Shown piece after piece: positions 36,270-49,090 of a DNA stretch of 64,000 nucleotides. The notes under the pieces were generated by a model that had not been told where the DNA came from, ran no database searches, and was given only the letters and a program-made list of their open reading frames with translations. Numbering within the stretch: position 1 is the first letter of the stretch; each line of letters opens with the position of its first letter. Origin of the DNA: Anaeramoeba flamelloides (lineage: Eukaryota > Metamonada > Anaeramoebidae); the NCBI GenBank assembly GCA_027625915.1, contig JANTQA010000047.1, forward strand, positions 12,524,001 to 12,588,000. Direction: 5' to 3'. Both the position numbers and the translations under genes were made by a program.

Positions 36270-36942
36270 TATTTATTTTAGGTAAGAAAATATGTAAAGT
36301 CAAAAAATTAAAAATAGTTCAAAATTATAAAAAAAATCAAATAGTGTCTTGCTCGAAATTGTTGGATAAATATTTTAAAAATTAAAAAAGTTTTTTGACC
36401 AAAAAACTATCAAATTTTACAATAAACAAATGTTATTTTTTTTTTAAATTTTATTTATATTTTTTTAATTTTTAAATTCTTTAGAATCAAAAATATAAAT
36501 TACCATTGACTTATAATCAATAGATAAAACAAATATATTTGATTTTAAAATATCTTGAAAAGCGAAGAAATTATTTATTAAAGTATGGTAGGATATTTTG
36601 GGTGTCTAAGGTAACCAAAAAAAAAAATTCCAGTAAAGAATGATACGTTTAAATCATTAAAACTATAATGTTTTTGATGTGTAGACAAACTTTTCAAAAA
36701 AATTTTTGTTTAAATTTCTTTGTAAAAATATCGAAATCACAAAAAATAAGAATAATTTTTCAAATGTTACAAAATTATTTAAAGCTATTTTTTTTAATTG
36801 TCAGGAACTATACTCTTTTTAATTATAAAATTTTCTTTCTAAAATAATTGTTTATAAATTCTATATCTCGGAATCTTTTCATAACAAAATAAATTTCGAC
36901 TTTTATTTCAAAGTCAATTAGTGTGTTTGGGGCTCTCTCGGG

Positions 36943-36965
36943 TATATATATATATATATATATAT
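36943..36965. repeat. (TA)n microsatellite
   Basis: Alternating T and A, following TCTCTCGGG. Confidence 0.8.
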
Positions 36966-37721
36966 TATATCTGTCATTATTTATATGAAGTTGAGAAAAT
37001 AAACAATTTATTTTTCTGGAGAGGGTGATATTTATCTCGCCCAGAAAGAAAAATATTATGTTTGTTGTTGAAACAATGTGTCAAATTGCGTGTATATTAT
37101 TTGTTGAAATAGGGTGGATCTTCAAGAAAAAAAAAAAAAAAACACAAAAAATAAAAAAAAATTCATTGTAGTTTTTCATGCTTTTTAGATCTTTAACGCC
37201 GGATGATTTTTTTATTTATTTAACGCTGTTTTAAAATATGAGAATTTCAACTCAAAAAGTTATTGTTTCTCAATTTCAACCTTTTTAAAAAGCTATTTTC
37301 TTCATCCCTTTTAAGCTCTTAAAATAGCTAAAACTCATTAATAGCAACACATTTTAAATTTTATTTTTTTGAATAAAAAACATAACTGGTTAAACAAGAT
37401 CAAGAGAACATTCACATTTCTTCTATTCTCCCACCTCTTTTGTTTTCAATATTAAGACACCATTTCCAAGAACTGAGCTATTAATTTCTCAAATAAAAAA
37501 ACAAAAAAATGTGAAAAATTCAATAATACTAATAATCAGTTTAGCATTATGAAATACACATCTTTTTTCTAGAAATAACCAATATAAATATGACTAGAAA
37601 AAATGTTATTTTTTATCATTTTTTTTAGCTTTGGTTTCAAAAAAATAATAACTCAATTATCAGTAATGAAACAAAAAAACAAAAAAAAAAAAAAAAAAAA
37701 AAAAAATATTGACATTATTCC

Positions 37722-38423
37722 TTAATATTTTATAATTTTTTGTTTTTTATTTATATTAAAAATTGTTTCTAATTTTTCTTTATCATTTAATAAATTATTT
37801 AATTCAAAATTTAGGGGATTATTTTGAATTGAAAATTTTTTGAAATGTTTTGATTTAAAAAGAAAAGATAAAGAAAAATCGCAAATCAAATTGTGTGATA
37901 AATTTAATTCAAACAATTCTGGCATGTTTTTAATTTTTTCTGGAATTTTCCTGATTAAATTATTCTGCAATTTAATAATTTTTAATGAAGGTATGATAAA
38001 TAAAAAATCTGGGAATTCTTTAATTAAATTATGACTAAAATCTAAATGATAAATGTCATGTAGTTCATAAATTATTATTGGTATATATTGGATTTTATTA
38101 TGAGAAATTAGAAAGGTTTTTAAATTCGTAATATATTGCAATTGGCTAGGAATTGTTGAAATATTATTTTGAGAAAAATCTAAGAATTCTAATTTTGAAA
38201 ATGATCTAAAATCTAAATTGATCTTTTTAATTTGGTTTTGGTTTAAACTTAGGCGTTTGAGATTTGTTAATCCGGTAATTGATTTTGGTATTTTAGATAT
38301 TCCACATTTTTCTATTTTTAAATTAATTAAATTTTTTAATTTACAAATTTGAGAAGGGATGATCATTATTGGGCATTTAATGATTTCAATATCAACTAAT
38401 TCTTTTTCTTGTTCATCGATTTT

Positions 38424-38455
<32 letters not shown>

Positions 38456-41114
38456 TTCCAATATCATTTTTTGTTTTGTTTTGTTTTGTTTTTTCTTCTT
38501 CTTCTTTCAGCCTTTGTTGTTGTTTGTTTAATATAAATAAAGTTTCTGGTATTGATTGTAATCCAATATTAATTAATTTTAATTTTTTTAAATTAATAAA
38601 ATCAATTAAAATCAATTTGTCTTCCCTAAGGTAGGGTAAATCCTTAAAAATTAATTTTGAAAAGGGAATTTGTTGGGTTTTTTTTTGAATATTAAATTTA
38701 TTTAAATATAAAAAATCGTTCCCATCAATGTTTAATTTGAAACCAGAACGTTTTAAATTGTTTTTTATTTCATTATCTATTTTGATGGATAGTCTATTGT
38801 TTGCGTCTTGGGATTTTTTATTTGTTAATATTTTTTCAATTATGTTTAGGATAAGAATTTTTGAAAATTGTTTACGCTCTTTCTTAAATAATTTTCTTTT
38901 CATAATTTTATTCATTTTTGTTTGATCCTTAAGAAAAACCTTTGACAATTCACAAAATAAATCTAAATTATTCACTTTTGATTGATTTTTTAAATCCAGT
39001 TCTTTTAAAAAATTGGTTTTAATCTGATTTAATAATATTGGTTTTAATAACTTTTTTTCTAATATTTTTTTTTTTTGATTTATTTCATTTTGAAGTGTAT
39101 TTTCATTGTTTTTATCATCAAAATTATCATTAGTAATGTTATCATCATTGCTATTCATCTTTTCTCGATTATTATTATTATTATTAGTGTTTTCAATGTT
39201 TTTTTTAATCCCATGATCATTGCCCTTGCCCTTGTTAGTGGTCGTGGTCGTGGTGGTAATGATGTTGTTATTTTTAGTATTGGTAATATCATCATCATCA
39301 TCATCATTGTTATCATTACTTTTACTAATATTAATGTTACTGTTACTAGTAATATCACTGCCACTTTTACTATTAGTGTCATTAGTGGGGGTGGATGTTG
39401 CTAAGGAATTTAAAGGGATTTCATTAAAAAAGGGGTTTTCACTTAAAAATATTTTTGATAACCTTTGACTAATTGGCGCTATTTGAAAGGGAAATTCTTT
39501 AATCATATTTCCAATTAAATTAATTTCTTTTAAATATTTTAAGGAAATCAATTCAATTGGTAGCTTGATTAACAAATTGTGAGAAAGTATTAAATTGGTC
39601 AATTTAGTTAAATACGAAATGCTTTTTGGGATTTTTAAGATTGAATTCCCACTCAGATCAAGGGTTTGTAAATTAATACAATTCAAAATGTCTTTCGGAA
39701 ATTCAACAAGATAATTTTTTGACAGGGACAGATATTTTAAAGATTTTGGGAGCCAATTGCCTTTTGGAAATTCAGAAATATTGTTTTCTGAAAGCTGAAG
39801 CCCCTTAAGTGTAGCCAATTTACAGAGCGAAGTATTGAATAATTGTATATTATTATTTTGAGCATTTAAATATTTTAACTTTTTCAAATTTATGAGTGAA
39901 GATAAGTCTCCACAGAGCTGGCAATTTTGGCAACTCAATTGCTCCAAATTCTTCAATTGGTGGATGCCGGTGGGCAGGCCCGTATTAAGGGTGTTGTTTG
40001 AAATATCTAAAGAAATCAATGTGGTTACAGCTAAGAGGTTTGTTGGGAAACGCAAAAATCGGCAGTTCCTTAATAGAATTATTTGCAATTGCTTAAAATT
40101 CTTGATTTGATCGGGTAAATCCGATTGGAAATAATTGTTCGAAATGTCCAACGCAGTTAGAGATGTGATGATCCATAACATTTGTGGAAAATCGTTGTTG
40201 AGATCTCCAGTAAAGTGGTCGGTGGAAAATTGTTTCTCGAGAGTCAAGGATTTGACTTGATTAAACCTGCAAGAATGAAGAACAGAACCGAGTAATTTGT
40301 TGTATTCCTCCTGATCGTTGTTTTTCGTTTCCAATCTCCTTTTTGTAAACCTTCTCATTAGCGGTTTCTTTTTTTCTTTTCCTAACAATAATTTCATACT
40401 GAATTTTCTTGTTGTTCGACTTTTGTTTCTCTTTTTTAATAACTTTGACTGCCCTGTTGTGTTTGGATGGAAAAAATATGTTTTTGATTTGCTCAATTTG
40501 ATTTTGCTTTTTGGGGTGTAGAATTTTGTTTCTTTTGCATTGGGCTGTTTTTTTTGATTTTTAATCGGACTCTTCTTTTTTTCTTTTTCTTTTTCATTAA
40601 ATTTTTCTTTTTCGAGTTCTTTTTCTTTTCCTTTTCCTTTTCCTTTTTCTTTTTCTTTTTCATTTTCCTTTTCTTTTTCTTTTTCTTTCGATTTTTCTTT
40701 TGTTTTTCTTTTTATGGAATTTTTTTTTTCAATAAGAAAATCTTTGGAAAATTTTCTTTTTTTCCTTATTTTGATTTGTTTTTTTTTTTTTTTTGGAGAC
40801 TCTGTAATTTCTTGAATATTATTCTTTTGGTTGAATTCAATAAGGATTTTATTTAAACAAAAATCACATTTCTCTTTATTTTCACATTCAAATTTATGTG
40901 AGAGATCTTGTCTATTAATTAATTCAAATATGTTTTCTTCTCGAAATATTTTTTTAATCGTCGAAAATTCGATAACCTCAACTGCTTCATTTTCTTCTAC
41001 ATTTTTATTTAAATACATTTGAATATGAAAGTTGTTTAAAACAAAATAACCCTCTTTCCAAATTTCGGATCGTGAATCATATTTTTTTAATCTTCCCAAA
41101 TATTCTTTTGTCAT
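37722..41114 (-). CDS. PH-like and leucine-rich-repeat protein
   Basis: A single open frame of 1130 residues from ATG to TAA. Residues 1-100 look like a pleckstrin-homology fold (KEYLGRLKKYD, WKEGYFVL, later KILIEF), with a short insert holding a Cys cluster (CENKEKCDFC). Residues 100-260 are Lys-rich, with a KE/GK repeat at about 140-180. A first leucine-rich-repeat block spans about 290-575 in the SALDISNN / LQTLDLSGN style. An Asn/Asp/Thr-rich spacer follows (575-680), then a charged helical region. A second repeat block spans about 800-1110, itself interrupted by a nine-Asp run near 888-896. Repeats of this type usually bind other proteins and a PH domain targets membranes or partners, so a membrane-linked scaffold or signalling role is a reasonable inference. 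Partners cannot be named. No GTPase, kinase or phosphatase domain is visible. The repeats and spacers look intact and in frame. Confidence 0.85.
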
Positions 41115-41783
41115 TATTATTCTTGTTTTTCTTGCTGGTCGGATCTTGCCAAATAAGTTGACAAAAATATTTTGGTGAAAAATGATCTAATATTTTAGTC
41201 AGAATATTTAACTTTGTAAAATCTTCGAAAAGGTTTTATTTTTTCGATTGAAAAGGATTGTTTTCACTTAAATTGAATTCTTCAATCATAAAATCAAATA
41301 ATCAGGTTAATCCAGAATAAATGGTGAAAAATTTTCATTTAATTTTGCTTATTCTTATTGAATTGTGTTTTCAAAAGAAAGAGTTGTAGTTGTTCTTTTA
41401 TTTGAAAGAAAAGGAAAAAGAAAAATGAAAAGTAAATTTTTTTTTTATTTATGTAGGTAATAACTGATTCAAAAAAATAATTAACAATTTCAAATAATTT
41501 GAAAACTCTAATAATTTTGAGAATTTAATCTAGTTGTAATAGAACCAAATTTTAAAATTCGCTTTAATGTGAAAAAAAAAATATCAAAGTATCGGTGTAT
41601 ATGGAACTGTATTTGTCAAAATTCTAAAATTTTGAATATATTATACAAGTATACCAATATAAATTAAATCAAAATTGTTGTATTCAAAATTTCATAATAA
41701 ATGTCCTAATTATTTTTTACTTTTTTTTATGGAATTTTTAGATGAAAAAACAAATATTTCGAGTATATAGAACTGAATATTAA
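41115..41783. other. Spacer between the LRR gene and the LINE
   Basis: Divergent spacer. It holds two related short words, GTATATGGAACTGTATTT near 41597 and GTATATAGAACTGAATAT near 41763, in the same orientation. No gene is seen. Confidence 0.4.
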
Positions 41784-42872
41784 AATAGTAAATTTTTTAA
41801 AGGATCAATGATTGAAATAAATTATCAATTACAAAAAATATATAAAATAATAAAAGATTTTGGAATGAATCCCAATGATGATAAAACAAAAAAAACCCTA
41901 ATACCAAAAGAAATTTTATATCTTGGTATTTGGTTAGACAAAAAAACATATCTAAAATTTAACTTTGATAAGGTCAATAATAATTTTGAAAAAATCCTAC
42001 ATATTTTTAAAGAAAGGAATTTTTCTAATGGGTTAAAAATTCAATTCTTTAAAGCCGTTTTACATAGTCAACTATTATATGGGTTGGATATATTTGACTT
42101 TACAGAATCCGATTTCAAAAAAATTGATATATGGATTAATAAGAAAATCACAGAATCGCTTTTAATAAACCCACATTCCCCAAGACTTATCTATAAAACA
42201 TAAGCAAAAATTGATTTGGCAAGAATCACAATTTACAAAAGAAAATTCAAATTAATTCAAAAATTAAAAATTTTGGGATTTGATAAATTAATAAATCTTC
42301 TCCCCTTCAGAGAAAAAGAAACAGAAAACATTAATTGGAAAGCTCGAAATTTAAAAGAATTCGAATCTGAACTCGAAGTTTACAGAATTAATCAATTAAA
42401 AAATAGTCCAAGTTGGAAAGTACAAAATTATTTGAAAATAATTTTGATACAGGGAAATATTAACAAACAGCAAAAATATTTAAAATGGAAGTGTTCAACT
42501 TCTATTCTAAAGTTAAGAAATTATACAAATTATCTTAATAGATATTCTTATTTTATGAAAAAAAATAAATCACAATTTTGTCAATTGTGTAAAATAAATA
42601 AAGATTTGGATATCATTGAAGATTTGGATCATTTTCTCTGGAACTGCCCAGCCTATAAAAATAATCGGAAAATCTGGATTTCTGAATTAGAAAAAAATAA
42701 TTTTTCACTTATTTTAAATAATAATAATATTTATAATATTATTAATAAACAAGATTCAATATCTTTATTAGCTTTAGTAGATAATAAGACTATGTTTGAA
42801 TCTAAACTAAAATTCAAAATTTTCCACCACGCTAATACGTTCCAAACAATCACAATAATACAATTTCATTGA
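41784..42872 (+). mobile_element. 5'-truncated LINE (non-LTR retrotransposon), C-terminal part of the reverse-transcriptase ORF
   Basis: One frame runs from about 41784 to TGA at 42870-42872, with a single in-frame TAA at 42201-42203. The left part matches the region just after the reverse-transcriptase catalytic core: NPNDDKTKK, LYLGIWLDKK and AVLHSQLLYGLDIF are the usual post-YADD motifs. The YADD box and everything before it are absent. The C-terminal part ends with the Cys/His cluster typical of LINE ORF2 (CQLCKINKDLDIIEDLDH, then NCPAY). 5' truncation is the normal outcome of target-primed insertion. With one stop in about 360 codons it is dead but not ancient. The 3' end of the element and a target duplication could not be fixed. 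Confidence 0.8.
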
Positions 42873-45362
42873 AATTGGAGATAATTTTGATTTTTGAAAA
42901 ATATGTAAATCATTTTTTCATCTTTTAGTTATTGTTTTCATTTCATTGTTTGAATTACGTAATTTGCTTCGTTGGATCAAAATTTTTCTCAATGATTGAC
43001 ATTATGTTAAAGTTAAGTTGTTCCAAATAGAAGAACTCAAATAAAATTAGTTGGTAGTATCTAACCATTTGATCGATCAATATTCCTAATAGAATTTCAA
43101 CAAATTTACTAATGTATTTTTTTGTTTTGCTCTCTCCAAAATTTTTAACACACCCATGATTTATTTGTATTGATAATTATTTATTTTTTTTTTTGTGAGT
43201 ATTGTAATTGATAAAAATGTGTTAACATTTCAATTAGTGAATGGTTCTAATTTGGTAAATCTTCTTGAATTGATTAAATAAGTTATTTTTTCACGAATCG
43301 GATTTTGGTGTGTTAAAAATTTTGAATTGGGGTTTATTATACGATTTCTAAATTCAAGTTTAGGAATTCGGGCAAAAAAGGGGAATTCTAAACTCCTCCC
43401 TTAAATTACAATAAAAAATAAAAAAAAAATAGTAATTTTTTCATTTAATAGATATCTTCAATTTAGAAAAATAATTATTTTCATAATTTGATTTTTAATG
43501 GGCGAATGATTTTGAAATGGGGTTTATTTAATTAGCCTCTGTACAATTGGTAAACGTTTGATCAAAATAAAAAACATGTTTCTGATTTCTTGAAGCCTTA
43601 GAAAATTAAATAATCAAAGAAATGGAAAATACAAAAAAATAAACAAATAGGATATTGGTTTAAAATAGAACTACGATTTTAAAAAAGAAATTTTAAAAAA
43701 GAAATATATAATAATAAAATTTTATCTCAATATTTTAAAGCCAATGTTTTATGCAAAAAAAAATAATAATAATTTGATAAATTGGGAATATTAGATAAAA
43801 ATTGAAACTTTATCAATTCAAATTTTTATTATGTCCAAAAAGATTAAATGGTTTATCTTCAAAATATATTTAGAAGTAATTATACTCTTGGGTACTAATT
43901 TATATATTTAATTTGGGTAAGAAGGGTAAATTTATCGGCTTTATACATTTGAAACAGATTTTGAACAATAATCTGATTTTTGCCTATTGAGTTTTGTTTT
44001 TTTAAAAAATATTTTTAATATTTAAAATTAAAATCCAAATGAAATAAATTGATTGGTATATGAGAACAAAAAGGAAATGGTTTCCAGGTTACTTTTCAAG
44101 ATAACTTGATGAAAATAAAATGACATTTGAATGAAATTTATCATTTTTATGATATTTAATAAACTATCATTGTAATAGTTATTAGAGTTACTAGGAAATT
44201 TAAATTAAATTTTTATCAAAAATATAAGAAATAAATGAAAAATGTTGAAATATGAAAGAAAAATATCGGCATAATATATGAAAATTTATTGAAATGTCAA
44301 AGGAGATTTATTTTTTTGATTTTTTTCTTGTGAAAAAAACGAAAGATCACAGAAAAATAAAGGGAAAAAAAGGAAAAAAAAAAAAAAAAGTAATAGAAAA
44401 TGCAACAATAAAAAAAATTATATCCGGAATCATCAAAAGGAATTCTTTTTACGCCATAATTATCACTTTTTTCGCTTATTGAAATACTCCTATTAAATTT
44501 AAAGTATAGATTTTCTCGTTATTATTTACTTTTAAATTTTAACTATCCGTTTTTATTTTTAGATAAACGTTTATTCTTATTAGAAAAGAAAATAAATAAG
44601 AAAAATTAATAGAACTGTTACTAAATCAAATTTCTGATCTAAATTTATCTTGGGCAATAAAAAAAAATAAATATAAAAAAATAAAAGAAAAAAAATTAAA
44701 AAAGGTATTTCTGTAATTTTATTTTATCATTTACTACTATTCAAAACAGAGTATCAATTGGGAATAAAGATGAATTATTTTAATTAATTGTAAAATTGAC
44801 TGGATCTGAAAAATTATTTTTAAAATTAATAAATTTCTTTATTTTTTGCATAATGGTTAAACAGCTTTATCAATGATGCTATTTTGTATAATAATAGTGT
44901 TTTAATTCAATTTTTTGTAAAGATGATAAAGATAAAATACAAATTTACAAAATTTTTCGTGGTGATTTATCATAATTTCGATTAAAATATAATTTAATAA
45001 ATTTAATAGGAAATTTTGTAGCTTTTTTGAGGAATATTTTCTTAACAATAACTTAATATGTAATTTGTGGTGAATTTTGGTGAAATGTTATTGAAATTTT
45101 AAAATAAAATTTTAGAATGAAATTGATTGAAGTTCAATGAAATAATCAATGATTACATATATATGGTTATACTTATCTGGGGAGATAGATTTATGTTGGT
45201 TATTTTAAAAGTTTTAAATAAAACTGTAAATTTTATCAATTGCTAAAATGTAAAAAAATGATTTAAATTTGGAAATATCCCATATATATATATTTTTTTT
45301 TTCCAACGTTATATACAAGTTCTGTGAGTAAAGTTAATTACTGTATTGTAAAAAGGTGATTA
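42873..45362. other. Gene-free stretch after the LINE
   Basis: AT-rich. Around 43350-43420 a segment (TTTAGGAATTCGGGCAAAAA, then GGGGAATTCTAAACTCC) resembles one at 53245-53300 inside the hairpin cluster. The frame at 44294-44482 is Lys-rich and not convincing. Confidence 0.4.
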
Positions 45363-45364
45363 TA

Positions 45365-45560
45365 CAGTCAGTTCCACTTTTAAGATACAAACTTTCAACG
45401 AAATACAAAGTACAAAAAAAAATATCAAATATATGACAAAATTCAAATTCTAGTAAAATAATTTGTATTAAAAAATATTTCAAAATTCTGTGCTTTAATT
45501 TGAGATTTTTTTGTACCTGGAAATTTTTTGATAGTTTTACCTTAAAAGTGGAACTGGTTG
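45365..45560. mobile_element. Short Tc1/mariner-type MITE with TA duplication
   Basis: The left end CAGTCAGTTCCACTTTTAAG (45365-45384) and the right end, reverse-complemented, CAACCAGTTCCACTTTTAAG (45541-45560), are inverted copies. TA lies directly outside both. The interior is about 156 bp, with no coding capacity. Just after the right end the phrase ACTGGTTGTAATTTAAAAAA is duplicated in tandem (45553-45600). A diverged relative starts near 16391. Confidence 0.6.
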
Positions 45561-48500
45561 TAATTTAAAAAAAAAACTGGTTGTAATTTAAAAAAAAACT
45601 ATACTTATCTATGTAAATAATTTAAAAATCTGCATTATGTATTTGCCCCAGTCAATTTATCCGATCTGTGAATTTTCTTTTATTTGTATAATCTAATTTG
45701 AAAGAAAAAAATTTCAAAATATTATTTTAGGTTGGTTGTGTTGTAACAAAAAATATATCCTTTCAATTTGTAATTTTTCATTCAGAAACTTTCAAAAAAA
45801 TTCTCTCCTTGCCCCCCCCCCCAACTTCTATTACGGTCAATTTGTGAAGCTTTTGAATTTTTGTTTCCTTTAAAGTATATTTAGAAAAAAAATTTTTTTA
45901 AATCAATTTTTGTTACAAGGTAAACTAGGAAAAAAAATGTTTTAAATGATTTTTTTCTTTCATATTATATTACAATATGAAAGAAATTTTCACAAGTTGA
46001 ATAAATTAGCTGTACAAAGTTGCCAAATGACTATTGTTATATTTTCCAAATTCTTTTTGAAATGGAAAATTACAGTATATTATATAATTCATTTTAGAGT
46101 TTTAATTTGTGTTTTTGTAAAATATTTATCTTGTATTTTGTAAATAATTGTTGATTTTTTTTTTTTTAAGGTGTTTTTTTGTTTTTAATTGATGTTTTTA
46201 GAATTTATTCTATTATTCCTTAAAAATACATTTCAGTAAAACTGTATTTTTCAAATCAAACAATATTTACAATAGTGGGTATTACCAAATCATTGTTTCA
46301 CGGCCTTCTAACTTTCGTCACCTTATTTAAGAATAACCCGATCAAATTTAAACAAACTTGTCACCTAAATCCACAACCAACAAATCTTTCAGTTTGATCT
46401 CATAAAAAAAAAAAAAAAAAAAAGAGATGAAGCTTTTTCTCAAAAACTGTTTTGTGGCTCTCTATTGAAATCTGTAAAAATGATTTCTTTAATTTTCATG
46501 TTTTTTTGAAAAAGATATGATTTAAAAAATTTCACTTTATTTTCAATTGTTGCTTTTAGCAATTAGCATTTAATATCATCTCTTGTAATTGTAGTATTTT
46601 ATTTCTTTACCACGTTCTTTTTTGGGGTGTTTATTGGGTGAGTGAGGATCCTAAATGTGGTAATATTCCAGAATTGAACAATAAATGAAACAAACAATAT
46701 TATATAACATTAAAATTCTACAAGAGCATTGTCAAATCATTAAATATAAATTTTAAATAATTACGAGATCTAATTAAATCCCAGAAAATATCAATTCTCA
46801 TAGTTTACAAAAGGATCATTTTGTTTTTCATTCAATTAGAATTTAAAACTATTTTAGGATCTTTGAAAAAAAATGTTTGATTATATCTTGATGAATGTCA
46901 AAAATTATGATCAAACTATGCTTCTTTTTGAAAAATAAACACACTCTTGAAAACTTTTAATTTCAATAACAATTAAAAACTAAAAACACTATTTAGACAA
47001 TTTTCATAACAACAATAAAAAACTAAAAAATTCCAAACAATGGTAAAAGTTTGAAAAAAAATAAATATTTAAGTCAACACGGGTTATTTAACAAACTGTA
47101 GTCTATTATGATTAAAAAAAAAACTTAATTGGATCTTATTCTCTATACATCTTGTGAAATAAGAGATGATGTCAATCTATTTTGTTGGTATTAGAGCACC
47201 AATGAGTTTTTTTGGAATTTTCTTTTTCATATCCTAATTATTTTTTCCAAACAATTCACTATTCTCAATATTTGATATCTGGAAAAATTAGGTATGATCT
47301 CTAACGCACATAATCATAGAAAAAAAGGAGGGTGGGAGGTATGATGAAAGCAATGAAAAAATATTACAGATACTTTTTTTCTCCAAAAATGATTTTCTTA
47401 ATAGATTTTTTTCATTTGAACTCTGCAAACCTTTGAAATTTAGAATTTTCTCTAAATCTTGTTGTTTTTCGATCCAAATTGGAGAAAATATTTATTACTA
47501 AGTAAATTAAAACCAAAACAAACACATATATCGAAACTATGATTTAAATAAAGACACAGATTTATTCAATATTGCCCCAATAAAAATAAATAGTCAGTAA
47601 AACTCTTTTTCCTTTCTACATTTCTTTTTGATCAACATCCTAGAACTATCCAGACAAATGAAAAATAACAGACGACGATAAAAAATTGAAATACCTACAG
47701 TAAAGAGAGTGTGGTAACGCCTTTTCAATTAATAACTTTCAAGATTTGTTGAAAAACAATCGGGATATTTGTTAAATGGGAAATATTTTCATTTTCCAAA
47801 TTAATATACCATAATCAAAAAATATTTATAAATACACCTCTTCCATTTCTTTTTGTTTTTCGTAAAAAAAATTTTGCTTTCTTTATTTTTGAAAAAGCAA
47901 CTAAAACAAAATTCGATAAAATTAATCCAAAAACATGAGTTTCTTCAAAAAGAGATCACATTTTGAGTTCTTGAAAATTGTTCATTTTTCAATTTTCGTT
48001 AAAGTAGACAAACAAAAACTTGATTTATTTGGGTAGTTTACAAAATTATTTGGGATTTTCAAGTTTTATCACAAAGCATTGTTCTCAAATCTTCCGAAAA
48101 AAAGTTTTATCGTATTCTTTTCTTTGTTGATTTAGTTTAAATATATTTTCCAATTATTCTATTTTTCTAAGGTGTTGAAACCAAAGTCGAATTGTTTCTA
48201 TTTCTTTTTTTAATTATTTTTTAAAAACGAAAAGTTTTGATTGTAAATTTATCAACATGATTTTTCTCATAAAAGACTAATTGAAAAAAAGAGTCAAAAA
48301 AACCAAAAAAAAACACTTTTACAACAATAGAATGGCATTACTTTTGAATAAAAAAGTATTTTGTCACAACAAAAAGAGTTTAATTGAAAAATTTTCAAAC
48401 CGTTTTCTCAATTCTTAAAATTTTAAAACAACTTTGAAAAGACATTGAGTCGTATTTTTCCCTAACCAGTTTCGTAGTTAAATAAAAAAAAAATTTTAAA

Positions 48501-48673
48501 AAACAGCTCTCAAGTCAATTCTTCAATTCTATTTTGATTCCAAGAGCTTGTGTTTACAGTTCATTGGAAATAATTCTTAAATTTTTGTGAAAATTTTTTC
48601 TCTTTTGAGAAAAAGAATTATCAAAAAAATTTTTGCAAACACTTCTTCTTGACATTGTACCAATTAAATATAA
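45561..48673. other. Gene-free AT-rich stretch
   Basis: It has a C10 run near 45814 and a poly-A block at about 46406-46423. No supported gene. Confidence 0.4.
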
Positions 48674-49090
48674 AACCTCAACTGTTTTGATTCAAAAAAA
48701 AAGGTGAATCCCACAAGTTTGAAAAGAAAAAGACCGAAAAAAGATGATTATGAATATTCACTTGTTCTTTTACCAAAAAATTTTTATGATAAAAAAAATA
48801 TCCAAAACAGAAATGGTAAACTCTGTATTGAGAGGAAATATCATAAAGTGATCTTTTCCCAAATTTCCAAAAAAAAAATCTCAAATAATAAAATAATTTT
48901 ATTAAAACCATCAAGTCTGACAACAAAAAAGGACTCTGAGTTGAAAAGTTTGGAACACTTCCAAAAATTAAAGGATCAAATCAAATTTATTTTTTTACTT
49001 TTTTTGTTGAAATTTATTTTTATTAACAAGACAAAAAGCTTTCACAATGATGAACAAGCCACCAAAAAGAAAAGGAAACCGAGCCAATAA
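48674..49090 (+). CDS. ATG-less coding-like frame upstream of the basic protein gene, possible exon
   Basis: The frame is open from 48674 to TAA at 49088-49090 but has no ATG at its left. It contains a strong basic patch (LKRKRPKKDDYEYSLVLL), then LPKNFYDKKNIQNRNGKL and SSLTTKKDSELKSLEHF. An AG precedes GTGAATCCC at 48703-48704, so it could be an internal exon of the gene that continues at 49047 in another frame. I cannot find a clearly good donor. It may otherwise be a fortuitous frame in the leader. Confidence 0.3.
   Translation, partial: NLNCFDSKKKVNPTSLKRKRPKKDDYEYSLVLLPKNFYDKKNIQNRNGKLCIERKYHKVIFSQISKKKISNNKIILLKPSSLTTKKDSELKSLEHFQKLKDQIKFIFLLFLLKFIFINKTKSFHNDEQATKKKRKPSQ

Larger units (their letters stand above)
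33789..37721. other. Gene-free stretch between uS7 and the LRR gene
   Basis: AT-rich, with (TA)n runs at 36247-36269 and 36943-36965, a C7 run at 34261-34267, and a poly-A block before the LRR gene's 3' end (37681-37706). No coding sequence that I can support; the open frames at 34859 (minus) and 35149 (plus) are chance-like. Confidence 0.45.

Noticed and set aside
39075-39468. Plus-strand Ile/Val/Ser-rich frames opposite the LRR gene
   Set aside because: Shadows of the Asn/Asp/Thr-rich spacer of the minus-strand protein.
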